64,000 nucleotides of DNA from Owenia fusiformis (GCA_903813345.2 CAIIXF020000008.1:27636822-27700821), one strand, 5' to 3'; numbered from the stretch's first letter, positions 1-11,745 are shown. Notes: generated by a model from the letters alone, not told the origin. Program-made: numbers and translations.

Positions 1-650
1 CCAGATAAGATTGCCATATATCAAATAAGAGTAAATAAGGGAATAATAGATGCTCAAGAATGCGTTATAATTTAACAGTTGTTTGACCCTATATAGAATA
101 CCAATGGTTCTGGAGATTTTAGCATTAACGGACATAATATGACGTTTCCAGTTTAAGTTTTGATCAATTGTAATGCCAAGAAAATTAATGCTATCAACCT
201 GCTGAAGCTTCTTTTTATTAAGATAGATGTTTATGTTATTTGCATTATATCTTTTTTGACTTGAGGTGAAAATAATATATTTTGTTTTATCCGCATTAAG
301 GGATAATTTATTAGTGATAAGCCACTCCTCTATTAGTTTTAGTTCAGTATTGAGAATATCAGCAAGTTCAGTTAGATTTTTACCTTTTATCAATAAATTG
401 GTATCATCCGCGAATAAAACAAAAAACAATCGTGGAGAAGAAAGGTAAATGTCATTTATGTACAGAATAAAGAAAAGTGGTCCAAGAATTGAACCTTAAG
501 GGATTCCACACGTGATAAATGCCATAAAATTCAAGTTTACTAAATAGGATGTTGTGATCAATTGTATCGAAGGCCTTGGAAAATCAAGAAACAATCCAAT
601 GGTAAATTCCCCATCATCAATTGCTTTTGCAATTGTTTATGGTCATTCTT
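1..650 (-). pseudogene. Non-LTR retrotransposon reverse transcriptase fragment, decayed
   Basis: Read on the minus strand this stretch gives the reverse-transcriptase core of a CR1/L2/jockey-like LINE. A KAFDTIDHN block lies near 550-590, a GIP-stop-GSILGPLFF block near 455-510 and the catalytic FADDTNL box near 400-420. Further on come a LSLNADKTK motif and a YSLIYSYLIYGN motif close to position 1. The copy is dead: the glutamine of the PQG motif is a stop codon, a one-base frameshift precedes KAFDT, and about 40 codons are missing between these two blocks. The element continues beyond the left edge of the window. Family clade not determined. Confidence 0.88.
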
Positions 651-1329
651 TGACATAACCAAAGAAAACAAGACGAGAAATATTGAGATAACATTCACAT
701 TTTTCATGAAAACAATACTAGAAATTGTTTAAATCTAAATTGACAGTTTATGAAAGTTAATTTAGCATGCTTAGTATCATTGATCTTTTTATGTTACAAG
801 TTATCTTTTACAAAATGGCATGGACCATAGCATCATTACCGTGGTTACTATAGCAACAGTAAAATGTTAAGTAGTAGGCGTATATACATGAAACTTGGAC
901 AGTGTAAGGGAATAAGATATGGGCGCATAAACACCAACTATGAACATGATATTGGTAACCAGGCCGTTGTATTATCCTCTTTTGGCAATATTACACAAAT
1001 GACCAGACTTTCCTGATACAATATCGCAAAAGCCATCAATCAACATTTAAGTTGAAACAAAATAACAGTTACACAATAAAATGACATCTCTAGCTCATTC
1101 GTATACAGATATCTTGATAACTACATTTTCATGAACATCGTTGAATAAACATATTATATATCCGTCTTAGAGTTTACACAATTTAAGAAATATGGGTATT
1201 GTCAATCAAATCCTGAAAAATGTGCACAGCACATCACCTATAAATTCGACTGATCAATTGATGCACCTAAGAAATAGTTACAGAAAACAATGGCAATATT
1301 CATTAACATCAATGAGTTGAATTTTTCAG

Positions 1330-2569
1330 GTAGCTAGCAAGGTGCTTCAGGTTCCCTGCGAAAGGATCCACATTCTTGAAACAAATACAAATTGTATTCC
1401 AAACGCTCTTGCTACAGTAGCCAGTCATGGATCTGATCTCTTTGGTATGGCTGTCAAAGTGAGTAATAGTATATTGCATGAATTGTGTTCCAAATGCTCT
1501 TGCTACAGCAGCTATTCATGGATCGGATCTCTTTGGTATGGCTGTCAAAGTGAGTAATAGCATATTGCATGAATTGTGTTCCAAATGCTCTTGCTACAGC
1601 AGCTAGTCATGCATCGGATCTCTTTGGTATGGCTGTCAAAGTGAGTAATAGTATATTGTATGAATTGTGTTCCAAATGCTCTTGCTACAGCAGCTAGTCA
1701 TGGATCGGATCTCTTTGGTATGGCTGTCAAAGTGAGTAATAGTATATTGAATCAATTGTGCTCCAAATGCTCTTGCTAAAGCAGCTACTCATGGACCACA
1801 TCTCTTTGGTATGGTCTCAAGTATCACGTGTATGTACACATAGACCAAGGGACAACGAACCAAGTGTCTTAGATCACATAACTAAATAATAAGAATTGTC
1901 CGTGGCAATATGAAGAATGACTTTAATGTAGAAATGTTTTGTGCATGTATGTATATATAATTTTCTATTTTCTATTTTCCAGGATGCCTGCGAAAAGTTG
2001 GTCGTTCGATTGAAACCTTATAAACAAATAAATCTTGACAAACCATGGGAGAAATGGGTAAATGCTTCAAAATCTTTTTTGGGATGTTATCTCTGCTCAT
2101 CACCGTGATACATGTTTTTCACCTGTTATAACCAACCTTTGTATTGAAGGATAGTGTCAACTAACATGTATCTGTTGAAAATAAAGTTCATAAAACAAGC
2201 CAATGGATGGAATAGCGCAATCTTTGTGATTGACGAATACCTTATATACCAGATGATATCAACAAAAGAACATGATTTCTCTATTAGGAATTAGCATAAA
2301 GTTTCTACAACCATACATTTCGTATATGCGTCCAGTCGCATTTAGTGCTACTGTACACACGGTCATTTAAGCATGCATGCTGATATTTTTAGGTGATGGA
2401 TGCGTATCTGGACTCCACTAGTCTCTCGGCTGCTGGATTCTATGATCGCGGACCGGAATATTACCAGAATTTTAATAATCCATATGATGGTGGAAAGGGG
2501 CACCAATATTTTGTGTGTGGCGCAACTGTTGCTGAGGTTGAAGTTGATTGTCTTACAGGAGCTAATAGA
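1330..2569 (+). CDS. Xanthine dehydrogenase/aldehyde oxidase, exons A-C of the visible 3' part
   Basis: Three exons of the molybdenum-cofactor domain of a xanthine dehydrogenase/aldehyde oxidase family enzyme, which hydroxylates purines or aldehydes using Mo-pterin, Fe-S clusters and FAD. Exons are 1330-1458 (43 codons), 1983-2057 (25 codons) and 2393-2569 (59 codons). All have AG acceptors and GT donors (gtgagt, gtaaat, gtaagt) and are in phase 0. Recognisable blocks are IHILETNT, SHGSDLFGMAV, RLKPYK, SLSAAGFYDRG and AEVEVDCLTG, colinear with the family. The 5' part (Fe-S, FAD and first Mo regions) lies left of the window. The GKGHQYFVCGA block looks slightly more aldehyde-oxidase-like, while the C-terminal GVGEPP looks XDH-like, so the substrate class is left open. 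The first exon's 3' end is tandemly duplicated downstream (see 1390-1822). Confidence 0.93.
1390..1822 (+). repeat. 91-bp tandem duplication spanning exon end plus splice donor
   Basis: Five units with an exact 91-bp period (starts 1390, 1481, 1572, 1663, 1754; the last is partial). Each unit holds the last ~69 bp of the XDH/AOX exon and ~22 bp of intron, so the donor gtgagtaatag recurs at 1459, 1550, 1641 and 1732. Units 2-5 are closer to one another than to the true exon copy. The period is not a multiple of three and no acceptor lies between units, so use of a later donor would shift the frame. Confidence 0.9.
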
Positions 2570-3141
2570 GTAAGTTACGTTATTAATTATGAATTCTCAT
2601 AATTACAACTGGTTTTTGCAATTTGTCAATGACCTCAATAAACTAAGTAGGCAAAAGCATGCTCTATTGTTTAAACTTTTTAACATATGAGATATTTGAA
2701 CTATGTTGGCGTTCACTTATTAATTGAGACTTTAAGCAATGCGTATAGAATTGAAACTTGTACCTGTACGCAAAAGTTGTACTTTACAAATGCATGTAGT
2801 TTTCTCACATGAACAATCGTTCAGTTAGTGTTTCCTTAGTCCGTTGCATAGACTACACATCATCGTGTAATAGGCCATTGATAGTATCGGCATATGATAG
2901 TAGTTTTCTATGATACCTTTTTCAAACAAGCTCGTTTAGTAAGATATTTGGAGCTTAAACATGTATGTCACACATCATTTTCTTCAGAAAGCATTATAGT
3001 GTGCATGGAAATCAAAATTGCCAGCATTGTATTCAAAAGTCATGAGTATAATGATTCCCGTTCCCACCAACGTGAAATAACAAATCTCCCGTTCTAAACA
3101 CAGCTTTGAAGCTGATGGGTATCTGAAGTATACTAACCCCC

Positions 3142-3711
3142 CTATCACACCAAACTAGTTCTTACCCGTTCTTGCCAGTCCTACGAAAATGTCGTAAAAC
3201 GGGCTCGATCTGGCTGCGGTCGGGATATATGTCTAAAATAATTAGCTACTTCGTTCATAAACAGTCTTCAATTCGTCCATCACGTTCGAAGTTCGTTCAG
3301 GTCGCACCACGTCGGTGTGCAACGTAGTATAAACCGTCCCTTAGTCTAGAAGGTCATCATGACCTGATTACAGGACGGTATGGTCGCCATCGAATTTTGA
3401 ATCGATTCAAAATTCTAAATCACATACCCCGTCCGGGAAAGTCCATGAAGTTCGTAAACAGACCGTAGAACGTTGTAGCTACGTTCATTCAGTTCGCACA
3501 GAGTTTAAAACCGATTCGCCAACGTTTAGATGATCACCAGAAAATGTTGAGCATGCTCTAAGTGCTGGAGGACCTACTCAGTTCTAGTAGTTTCATGAAG
3601 TTTGTAAACAGATCCCAAACGGTTCTTAGTGGGTTCTTAGTACGTCAAATCCGTTCGTGCACAGTTTAAGCCCGTTTCGAGAACGTAGTGAGAACTAGTT
3701 TGGTGTGATAG
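3142..3711. mobile_element. MITE-like element with 21-bp terminal inverted repeats
   Basis: The 21 bases at 3142-3162 (starting CTATCACACCAAACTAG) are the exact reverse complement of 3691-3711. The interior is about 530 bp, richer in CG than its surroundings, and has no ORF of note. It sits in the large intron of the XDH/AOX gene. No clear target-site duplication was seen, so the superfamily is unassigned. Confidence 0.75.
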
Positions 3712-3939
3712 TAGGGTAGTAGCGCTTGTTTTGTATGCGCGCTATATACATTACTCTGTTACTATATAATTGGCTTTGCGTTCAAGGTTACGTTGTGAAA
3801 AATATCGCTAGCTTAAACTTTCAATTATTCATAACAAGACTCACAATGACCATACTTAAAATAACCCTAGACATACTGAGATATGTAGATGAGTTGTGTG
3901 AATGGCGTTGTCTCCAATTGGAGTAAGTTAGTTGTGTTT

Positions 3940-4335
3940 ATTGGTATAACCGGATTGTGTTTTATTGCTTGAGCCTGGTTTTGTTTTGATTGTTTGGTTT
4001 TGGGTTTTGGAAAATTGTGTTGTATTACATTAACAATGGGTTATGTTTACTTTTGTTGGTTTATCATTTTGTTGTGTATAAAATTCTGTGGTGATAATAT
4101 CACAGTTCGTTGTGTTTTCGTGGTTGTTAGTTTAGTTGTGTTTTATTGGTTGTGCCTGATTGTGTTTTAACTGTTTAGTGTTGGGTTGTGCACGGTTGTG
4201 TTTAGTTAATTCAACAATTGGTTATGTTTGCCTTTGTTGTTTTATCATTGGGTTGTGACATATTGTGTTAATTTGACAGCTGGTTGTGTTTTGGTGGTTG
4301 TAAGTCAGGTTGAGCTATGCTGGCTTTGGTGCTGC
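3940..4335. repeat. Degenerate GTTGTGTTTT-rich minisatellite
   Basis: Irregular repeats of a GGTTGTGTTTT-like motif, strongly T/G skewed, intronic. Unit boundaries are too decayed to count copies. Confidence 0.6.
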
Positions 4336-4627
4336 GTTGCTCTATTGTATGTATGTATGTATATCTTTATTGCCCTTTATGAAAAAGGAGATACATTTAT
4401 ACAATGTATATACATATTACATGAATTAAAGAAAAAGTAACTATACAAGCAGACAACACCCCTTTGCTTACACGAACTAAGGAAAAAATAAAATATATAC
4501 ATTTACAAACAGACAACTAACTCCCTCCACTGAGTTGACCGACGCCAGGCTACCGCGTTGACGTCGTCAATCTGTGACCGCTAACACTCCAATACCATAC
4601 TTATAAGTAATAAATCAATGAATCTGG

Positions 4628-4703
4628 TACCCTGCGTGCAGAGTCTAGTTAAACTACACGAAGCTCTCTTTTAAGAAGTGAAGTAAAACGAATGCAAAGG
4701 GTA
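4628..4703 (+). mobile_element. Short TACCCT...AGGGTA MITE, copy 1 of 3
   Basis: A 76-bp element starting TACCCTGCGTGCAGAG and ending GAATGCAAAGGGTA. It is near-identical to 21345-21432 and, inverted, to 20727-20817. An imperfect 9-bp duplication (tgaatctgg/tgaatcggg) flanks it, with 4 extra bases on the right. Confidence 0.75.
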
Positions 4704-5205
4704 TCTATGAATCGGGTAGTTGGCCCTTGGGGTTCACGTTGACTCATTGACTCGGTCAAAATGTTATTCTTTGATATAACATCCTCCTAAGCAGGTGTCA
4801 AGAATCCGTACCTCCGTAAAAAGAAAGAATATATTCTGGATTTTGAAGCCCTGTGATCGGAGGATGTTGATATAAATATGCAAGTTATCTAGATTTAAGC
4901 TTGATGGTGCAGCAATATACTGCATTACTATCAATTTAAACATTCTTACTTCTAATGTAAGTCTCTTGTATTATAAATATAAGTTATACAATATTAACAC
5001 ATAATACAACATAGTAAACATTTGTTGCAAAACGTCAGGCTACTGCGTTGACCGTGCAACTACCGATATACGATAATGATATCGTTCTTGCACTATTTGC
5101 GAGATACCTTTCTAAAGGTTTAACGTTTGTGAGTAGTTTCTACAGTTAATGCCTAGAATATTGGTAATATCCATTTGTATGCCAATCTTGGCAGTGCTCT
5201 CTTAT

Positions 5206-5342
5206 GCCTTGGTCACATTTGCTCTGATTTTCACTACGGCGCCCGGCCGATTGAGTATTTTGTTCAAAATGGAAAACAATATTGAACAAAACACTCAATC
5301 GGCCGGGCGCCGGCCGATGGATCGGAGCATATGTGACCAAAG
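5206..5342. mobile_element. GC-rich foldback MITE (GGCGCCCGGCCGAT family), copy 1
   Basis: A near-perfect inverted repeat beginning gccttggtcacat and ending atgtgaccaaagc, with GC-rich GGCGCCCGGCCGAT cores and a short AT centre. It splits the LINE remnant at this place. Related copies lie at 7185-8140 and 22095-22232. Confidence 0.85.
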
Positions 5343-6246
5343 CAACGGGGCATGGCCATTTGCTGGGCAAGTGAATAGAAAATGGTTGACATTTTCCTGT
5401 TGAAACGTGCTACACATGTTACATGAATTTGTTTTATTGTCCCCACCCCGTATTTTGCGCTGAAGAGAATGCTCATCTGTTACTAATTTAACCACAATTT
5501 TAAAGCCGCCGAGGACAATTGGAAATTTTCTGTCAACACACCACCATACATTTGAACTTAAAGACATCAAATCATACGATCTAAACAGTTCTAGACCATT
5601 GTATATTATTGGTCTTACAAACGTTCTCTGCGTTTGTGCTGCTGAAATTTCCGTGAAAAAAAGCTTCTTCCAAATTTGTTTGGTGATTCGAATTTTACAG
5701 TCTAACATGTTAATTGCGTCAATTGCGTTCTGTGACACACTAATTTCAAATATCAAATATCTGTTCATTAATTTTACTGAAAACAGAATTTTTACGCATT
5801 TTGTAGCATAATGCAGTCACTGCACTTCACTTATTGACCACTATTTCCCCAAAGTATAATTTGACACTGAATTTGTAATTGTAAACGTAGAAATAATCAT
5901 TTCTTGCCTAAATATCCTTTAAAGATCAATAATATATTTAGCAATGTTCACTACTTCTCTGCAAAGAAGTCTCGTTTGAATGTCACGCCGTAAAATCTCC
6001 TTATGCATGGACCTCGTTCGGGGTTTCAAACAAGTGAAAGTCGTTTCGTTAACTTTGGATTGTGAAATTATGTATCTCTCTGATCAAATATCAATCATCT
6101 GTCAAAAGGCCTTGTTGTTATGCTGGAGAATATGACGAATACGTATATGTGTCTATTGAATCAAGAATAAGTTTATATATAGTCGCGCAACGTGTGTTCG
6201 GGGGCTATCGTAATTACATGTAGGTGAAGTATTTAGCACTAAAATA

Positions 6247-6891
6247 CTAACATTGTCTGCATGCCCCTGGTAGACCAGGACTTCCCGGATCACCCTTTGA
6301 CCCTTTGAAATCAAAATATCCCGGAAGACCATCAATTCCAGCTGGGCCCATATCGCCCTTTGATCCTTTTGTTCCTGGCACTCCATCGAATCCGCGTTCG
6401 CCTTTTGAGCACTGTGTTCCCAAGCTGTTATCACCACTTTCACCTTTTGCTCCTTTTCTTCCTCTTCGACCACGTTTACCGTTTCGACCGACATCACCTT
6501 TTGACCCCGGAATACCGGGTTCGCCTTTCATTCCACCGGGAAGTCCTGGTGCTCCTCGTTCACCTTTCAATCCTCGGTCACCTGGTGGACCCCTCGCCCA
6601 TTGTCCCTTGGCTCCAGGAACGCCGGGCGCACCGTCCAGACCGGGTAAACCCCTATCACCCTTCAATCCTGAAAGTCCCTTAATGCCAGGGTATCCGCGA
6701 TCACCCTTTTCACATTTTTGTTCCATGCATTTAGCAGTCATTTCTTTTCTCAGTTGCGCGAGTAATTCATTTAGTTCACCTCTTGTCACAATGTACCTAG
6801 CATTGATTACATTTGGATCCCGAACATCGTTTGGTTCAGCATTAGTGTAAAGGTATAGCGTTGCAGCAAACAATGCAAACTGAAGCAACAT
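6247..6891 (-). CDS. Secreted short-chain collagen-like protein (intron-nested)
   Basis: A single-exon gene of 214 residues, antisense inside the 6.6 kb intron of the XDH/AOX gene. The ATG at 6891 gives a clear signal peptide (about residues 1-18); the frame is open further upstream but has no ATG. A short non-collagenous region with two cysteines (AKCMEQKC) follows, then about 140 residues of Gly-X-Y repeats with Lys-Gly-Asp/Glu-Arg-Gly blocks, one interruption containing a cysteine (SLGTQC), and a C-terminal ACRQC. The cysteines would suit disulfide-linked trimers. There is no C1q, fibrillar or network C-terminal domain, so a specific collagen class cannot be named. The role is probably extracellular matrix or a secreted collagenous peptide (inference). 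The Pro-rich open frame on the plus strand here is its shadow. Confidence 0.85.
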   Translation of the reverse strand: MLLQFALFAATLYLYTNAEPNDVRDPNVINARYIVTRGELNELLAQLRKEMTAKCMEQKCEKGDRGYPGIKGLSGLKGDRGLPGLDGAPGVPGAKGQWARGPPGDRGLKGERGAPGLPGGMKGEPGIPGSKGDVGRNGKRGRRGRKGAKGESGDNSLGTQCSKGERGFDGVPGTKGSKGDMGPAGIDGLPGYFDFKGSKGDPGSPGLPGACRQC

Positions 6892-7184
6892 CGTCGACAA
6901 ATAGTAATCGCGCTTGTTATTACTGACACCCGTGATTTGAAAACTGCACAATATCTTGAAATTTACTTGGCCCCTTGTATAATCAACATGGTGTCAAATT
7001 TGAAGTAGTTAAAGGTGTAGGCTCATCATGTTTCGATGTTTTGGTATTGTATTTTCCGTGACTTACGTATCTAACTAAGGAGACAACAAACCCGATATTC
7101 ATTTTCAATTGAAGGAAATATGTGTACTTGATATTGTACATCCATCTCCTCCATCCACAACATTTCTAAAATTCACGAGTTTAT

Positions 7185-8140
7185 GCCTGGGTCACATAGG
7201 CGCCGGGCGCCGGCCGATGAGTAGTCATCGGCCGATGTCTAAATCGACCGGGCGCCGGTGAATTTTCACCGATGTCTTGATCTAATCGTGGGTATGGTCA
7301 CATTAGTACAGGCACCGTACGGCGCCCGCAATCAATTGAATCTGAAAGACATCGCATGGGCACCGCAAGGCTATCTGCCGATGGCCCTACGGCACCCGCC
7401 AGGACATCGGTCGATCTACAGGCCGCTTCTAGATTTATACTAAATCCCTTTATGACCCAGTATGACTGTTCCACATGGCGTGAATGCAACATTTAAAAAC
7501 GAAATACTTTGATAGACATTAAGAAGAATTTTTAAAATAAATGATTTGTAATGGTATATGCACGAGTGAATATACGGATAAAAATGTATCACTCTATTCA
7601 AAGTGTATGACAGACATACACGATTAATGTCAATAAAAGCTACAGGTAAGAATGACTAGATCAACTCACCCACCCAACCATTCAAATGTGTGTCATTGTT
7701 TTACAGTAAGCTTAATCGTTCCATTTATGTTTTATAAAAAATGTCTGTGTAGTAATTATAATTCGTTACCTCATTATTTTTAAAACCTTTATATCACTTT
7801 ATAAGTAATCATTATTAAGATTTATCAAACAAATCAGTACGCAAAATCCCAAGATGACCGTACGATGCCACCGGGCGCCGCCAGATAATCGTACGATGAT
7901 CGGGCGGGACACGGCCGGGTAGGTACCGATGAGTTTGGTTGAGAAAAAATCGCCAAGACATCGGCAACTTTTATCTCCGCGATAAAACTCTGCCGGCGCC
8001 CGTACGATGTCTAAAAATCGGCCGATGAGTGGCGATCATCGCCCGGCGCCCGTACGATGCCCGGGTTCGCCGGCCGATTTTGAACAAAATACTCATCGGC
8101 CGGGCGCCGCAGTGAAAATCGGAGCCTATGTGACCAAGGC
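7185..8140. mobile_element. Larger relative of the GC-rich foldback family
   Basis: The ends gcctgggtcacataggc (7185) and gcctatgtgaccaaggc (to 8140) are inverted repeats with one mismatch, matching the ends of the small copies at 5206 and 22095. Clusters of GGCGCC, CCGGCCGAT and GCGCCCGTACGAT lie near both ends (7199-7430, 7865-8115), with about 430 bp of AT-rich sequence in the middle. No transposase was seen. It could be one 956-bp element or two small copies with rearranged sequence between them. Confidence 0.6.
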
Positions 8141-8586
8141 ATTAGTGGAGCATGTTTATGTTATGATAACCTAGAAAACTGGAGATGTCAAGTTGAGTCA
8201 TCTTTCTTCGAATTCGATATGTTTAAAAGTACAACTTGGAATAGTACGGTTGTTTACTGACAATTACGTGGCTTCATGCTATAGGATAGGGACGATCATT
8301 TGACGAGTGTCGAGGTTTAGGACATACGTTTCGTGATATCACACTCTTAAAAGCCCGTGTTTTCAATGTATGATATTCTGTACAGCACAATCCTTGGTCA
8401 ATATCAAGCGAAGGTAACGGCCGTCACCTTCGCATCAACGATGGCAGACGGGAAGTGTCGGTTTTGATATTTTTAGTTTTCATCGAATTTATCTACTTTA
8501 TAGTTGACGTAATGCTTTGATATTTGAACCAAATCAGACTCATATGACATGGGAACTTTGGAATATGATCATTTGTTCATATATCA

Positions 8587-8751
8587 TGCGTGGGCGCCAC
8601 AGTTCAAGGATATCTTCCACCGCTTAGGGACGGTAACTGGAATCACCGCATTATATCAGTTATCTTAAGGTCATGCATCTGTAAAACCAAAATCCAAGTT
8701 ACCTCCCCTTAAGCGGTGGAAGATATTCTTGAACTGTGGCACCCACGCATG
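8587..8751. mobile_element. Foldback element, ~53-bp arms
   Basis: The arm at 8587-8639 (catgcgtgggcgccacag...) is the imperfect reverse complement of 8698-8751, with a ~58-bp loop. It is intronic in XDH/AOX. Confidence 0.75.
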
Positions 8752-9152
8752 GAATATGAACAATTCACACATCCATGTACCAAGGCAATGTGTGTCTGAT
8801 TCCAGACAATCCGAACACAGTATTTCACATATAGAACAGTGTGTGAAATAACAATAACCCACTCAAGGTCAGTAGTTAAACAGTTGTCATGGTGATGGCT
8901 GTTTTGCAATGTGTGAAAGGAATTTAAGCCCAAGACTCAGTGCATTGTGGCTGCTTAATTCATTCCACTCAGATGTTGTTTCCTAAATTTTGCATTCCCT
9001 CTGCGCGGCTTATTCTAAGACTTACTCTTTTCTACCGTTTGGACTCCAAGACTCAAGTAAGTATGCATGTTCTTGGGACTATTCTGGCCAATACATTAAA
9101 TGAATGTATTTTCTTCTCACACTGCTGTTGATGGCAAAGTGATATATTCCAG

Positions 9153-10593
9153 GTTCTACGAATAGATGCCACATTGGATCTTGGACGCAGTTTAAATCCT
9201 GCAATAGACATTGGACAAATAGATGGCGCATTTGTTATGGTAATAAATACAGGATGGTCCAAAAGGTGAACCCTTGCATCAAGTTATATCTTTGTTATTA
9301 GTGACCTTTATTTCACCCAGAAAAACTTTAGACTTTCCTCTTAACAACGTGCCAGAATATTAGCCCATTGATACGGGTAATAACTGAGATATAGCTTGTT
9401 GCAACAGTTCATTTTTTGGACCACGCTATATTAATCCATTTATGATGAAATTACCTTCAATATGTAGCAATCAAAACACATTTGATGCTTTGCATTTTCG
9501 ACAATTCTCCATGACAGGACAACCAGTGAGTAGTTAGAAATTCAAATATTTAATCAATGTTTCTCTACATTTTTTCCAAGCAATGAGTTGTCAGATATTA
9601 TTGTGAGTGGTACCATGGGCGTTCAAGAGATGAAACCCATGGCGGTACCTACATGTACAGTAGTTGTAGCTGACCATGTATTTTTTGACGTGAATGATGA
9701 TGAAAATGATTTCTGGCTTTAAATATTTAGAACCACTTGAGTAAAACATTTTGTCACATTGTCAGGGTTATAGAAATAAATTATTAATATACATGTAAAA
9801 CAAAAACGGTATAACTGTAACATTACCTCCTTCCAAAGAGGGAGTTACATGTACCTTTCTCCTTATATTTTCTTTTTAAAGGCTTTTGGTTTGTTCGTGT
9901 CTGAGAAATTGGAATATGATGAGAATGGTTTCCTTGTGTCCAAAGATACTTTCTCCTACCACATTCCTGGTTCAAGGGACATCCCAACACAGTTCAACAT
10001 ACAGCTTCTCAACACTGACAGTAAAGAAGCTGTGCTATATGGCTCTAAGGTACCGTACATGTATGCCTTACAACTTATCATATACAGTATACAAGTAATA
10101 AAAATCCTACTTTATAAAAAAAGATTTTGAGATATATTATCAAGTAAACATTGAAACTGAAAATAGGGGCATTCCCATTTTCCATTCTTGCCAGATAATC
10201 ATAAAATCAAATGTCTCCTATAATTCATTCAGAACTGTCGAGCATTTAGAAAATAGGCATGCCATGAGATACAAAAACTACTGTGATATTTTTTCAAAGC
10301 TAACTTCCAACCCGTCCACTTCAATACCGTACTTCTTTGAACGAATGCTTTACATACAGCTGTGCTGGTTTTCTATAGTTATCAAAAATGTTTATATTCT
10401 AATACTAATTTAGGGAGTAGGTGAACCTCCGATCCATATGGGAATAGCAGCCTTCATGGCCATCAAAGATGCAATCATAGCTTCTCGTAAAGAAAATGGT
10501 GTGGCTGGAAACTTCCAACTTAATAGCCCTGCAAGTTCTGAACAAATATTCCACCTGTGTAAAGCTAGTAGCACCTATCCAAGTGGAATATAA
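9153..10593 (+). CDS. Xanthine dehydrogenase/aldehyde oxidase, final three exons
   Basis: The C-terminal end of the Mo domain that begins at 1330. Exons are 9153-9239 (29 codons), 9882-10049 (56 codons) and 10414-10593 (59 codons plus TAA). All are phase 0 and join directly to the exon ending at 2569 with no family residues missing. Diagnostic blocks are [16 protein letters not shown] and GVGEPP; in this family the glutamate of GVGE is the active-site base. Also present are AFMAIKDAI and NSPASSEQI. The last residues (TYPSGI) end earlier than mammalian XDH. The intron before this exon group is 6.6 kb and hosts the collagen-like gene. Confidence 0.95.
9250..9427. mobile_element. Small TA-flanked GGTGGTCC-type MITE
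   Basis: Starts caggatggtccaaaaggtga after TA and ends with an imperfect inverted copy (ttttttggaccacgct) followed by ATA. The ends match the 1-kb element at 10751-11745. It starts 11 bp after an XDH/AOX exon. Confidence 0.65.
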
Positions 10594-10750
10594 GTAAATA
10601 TGAGCAGTTCTTGGGCTTACATCAGGAAGAACAGAAACAAAAAAAAGAAGAGCACAGAGAGGGCAAAGTCGAAACACAAAACATTTATAAATTAGTTTCA
10701 GTTTCATGAGTGTATTACATGTACATGTATGTCACAGATTCATCCATGTA

Positions 10751-11745
10751 CAGGGTGGTCCAGAAAAGTGAACCCCTGCAACTGGCCATATTTCCCTTAT
10801 TACTTGCAGGAATTCTTTTTTATTTTCACATGTTGTAGAGGAAAGTCTAAAATTTATGTTGGTACCATACATTTTTCTTAGTCTTGAAATTTGCAGAAAT
10901 TATAAGCCCTAACCAAATATTACTGAAAATGGACAAATTGTGATTTTCAACATCCGCGATTCTTCAACCCTTTAACACCTTTCCCCTGAGAATTTTTTAA
11001 GCTGCAGTCTTAAAGAACTAATATTTTCGGACTTTGTTCAATTTTAAATCCTGCATATTATGGCTTAAAACTAGCATCCTACATTTGTTAGTTGCAAAGT
11101 TATTGTGATCCAAAGAGATATGCTAAGCTTCCACAGACGAAAACATTTTCCAGTGAAATCATGAACATACCCCTATATGATCTTGAAATGTCAATATCTT
11201 CATAAATCATGGACCAATTCTAATGATATATGGCTCAAAACATTGAACATTGGATTTTCTTTTGATTTTTTAAAGATATTTGATGAAGGGGTTATCAGAT
11301 TCCTGGTCACAGGGGGCAACTTCCTTCCATAAGAGGCCTCCTCTAATTGTTGGTGTAGGTAACATACTCCTGAACTGTTGAACAGTTAAAAATGCTTCAA
11401 AATGATCAATGAAAGTGTGAAATGTGTTTTCTGCTTGAATAGTGTCCCCTTTGTCATATGGTAGGGTTTTAAACTTGTATCTCTAACTGAAAGCTGTTTA
11501 AGATCTTCCAATGTGTTTCAACAATTTCCGTGAATCACATTTGTAAAATTTTGTACAATATCTAATTTCCAGGCATGTTTGTTAAACGCTTGTAATTTCT
11601 TCAAAATTTAAGACTGAGAGTAAATTATGGCATCAACCAAAATTTTAGACCTTTCTCTACAACATGTGATAATATCAGCCAATTCATGCATGTATTAAGA
11701 AAAATGTAGCCTGTTGCAGGGGTTCACTTTTTTTGGACCACCCTG
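10751..11745. mobile_element. 1-kb TA-flanked non-autonomous element (Tc1/mariner-like ends)
   Basis: The left end (cagggtggtccagaaaagtg, 10751 on) is inverted at the right end (11710-11745, ending ggaccaccctg). Both sides are flanked by TA (10749-10750, 11746-11747), as expected for Tc1/mariner-class insertion. There is no ORF able to encode a transposase. It lies just after the XDH/AOX stop. Confidence 0.8.

Larger units (their letters stand above)
4345..5770 (-). pseudogene. 5'-truncated LINE remnant (C-terminal ORF2 and 3' tail)
   Basis: On the minus strand, 5768 down to about 5343 encodes a LINE ORF2 C-terminus with a CNMC-x12-H-x5-C cysteine-histidine motif like the zf-RVT tail of non-LTR elements. 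Further 3', at 4345-4380, the minus strand reads GGGCAATAAAGATA followed by a run of ATAC repeats, a typical LINE 3' end with microsatellite tail. I infer one 5'-truncated copy. It is broken by a foldback MITE (5206-5342), inserted just after the Cys-His motif, and a 76-bp MITE (4628-4703). Confidence 0.6.

Noticed and set aside
1342-1557. 71-codon ORF over the XDH/AOX exon
   Set aside because: Read-through of the exon into the tandem duplicate; the true exon ends at 1458.
6305-6850. 181-codon plus-strand open frame rich in Pro, Ser and Leu
   Set aside because: It is the antisense shadow of the Gly-X-Y collagen coding sequence; collagen genes commonly leave their complement open.
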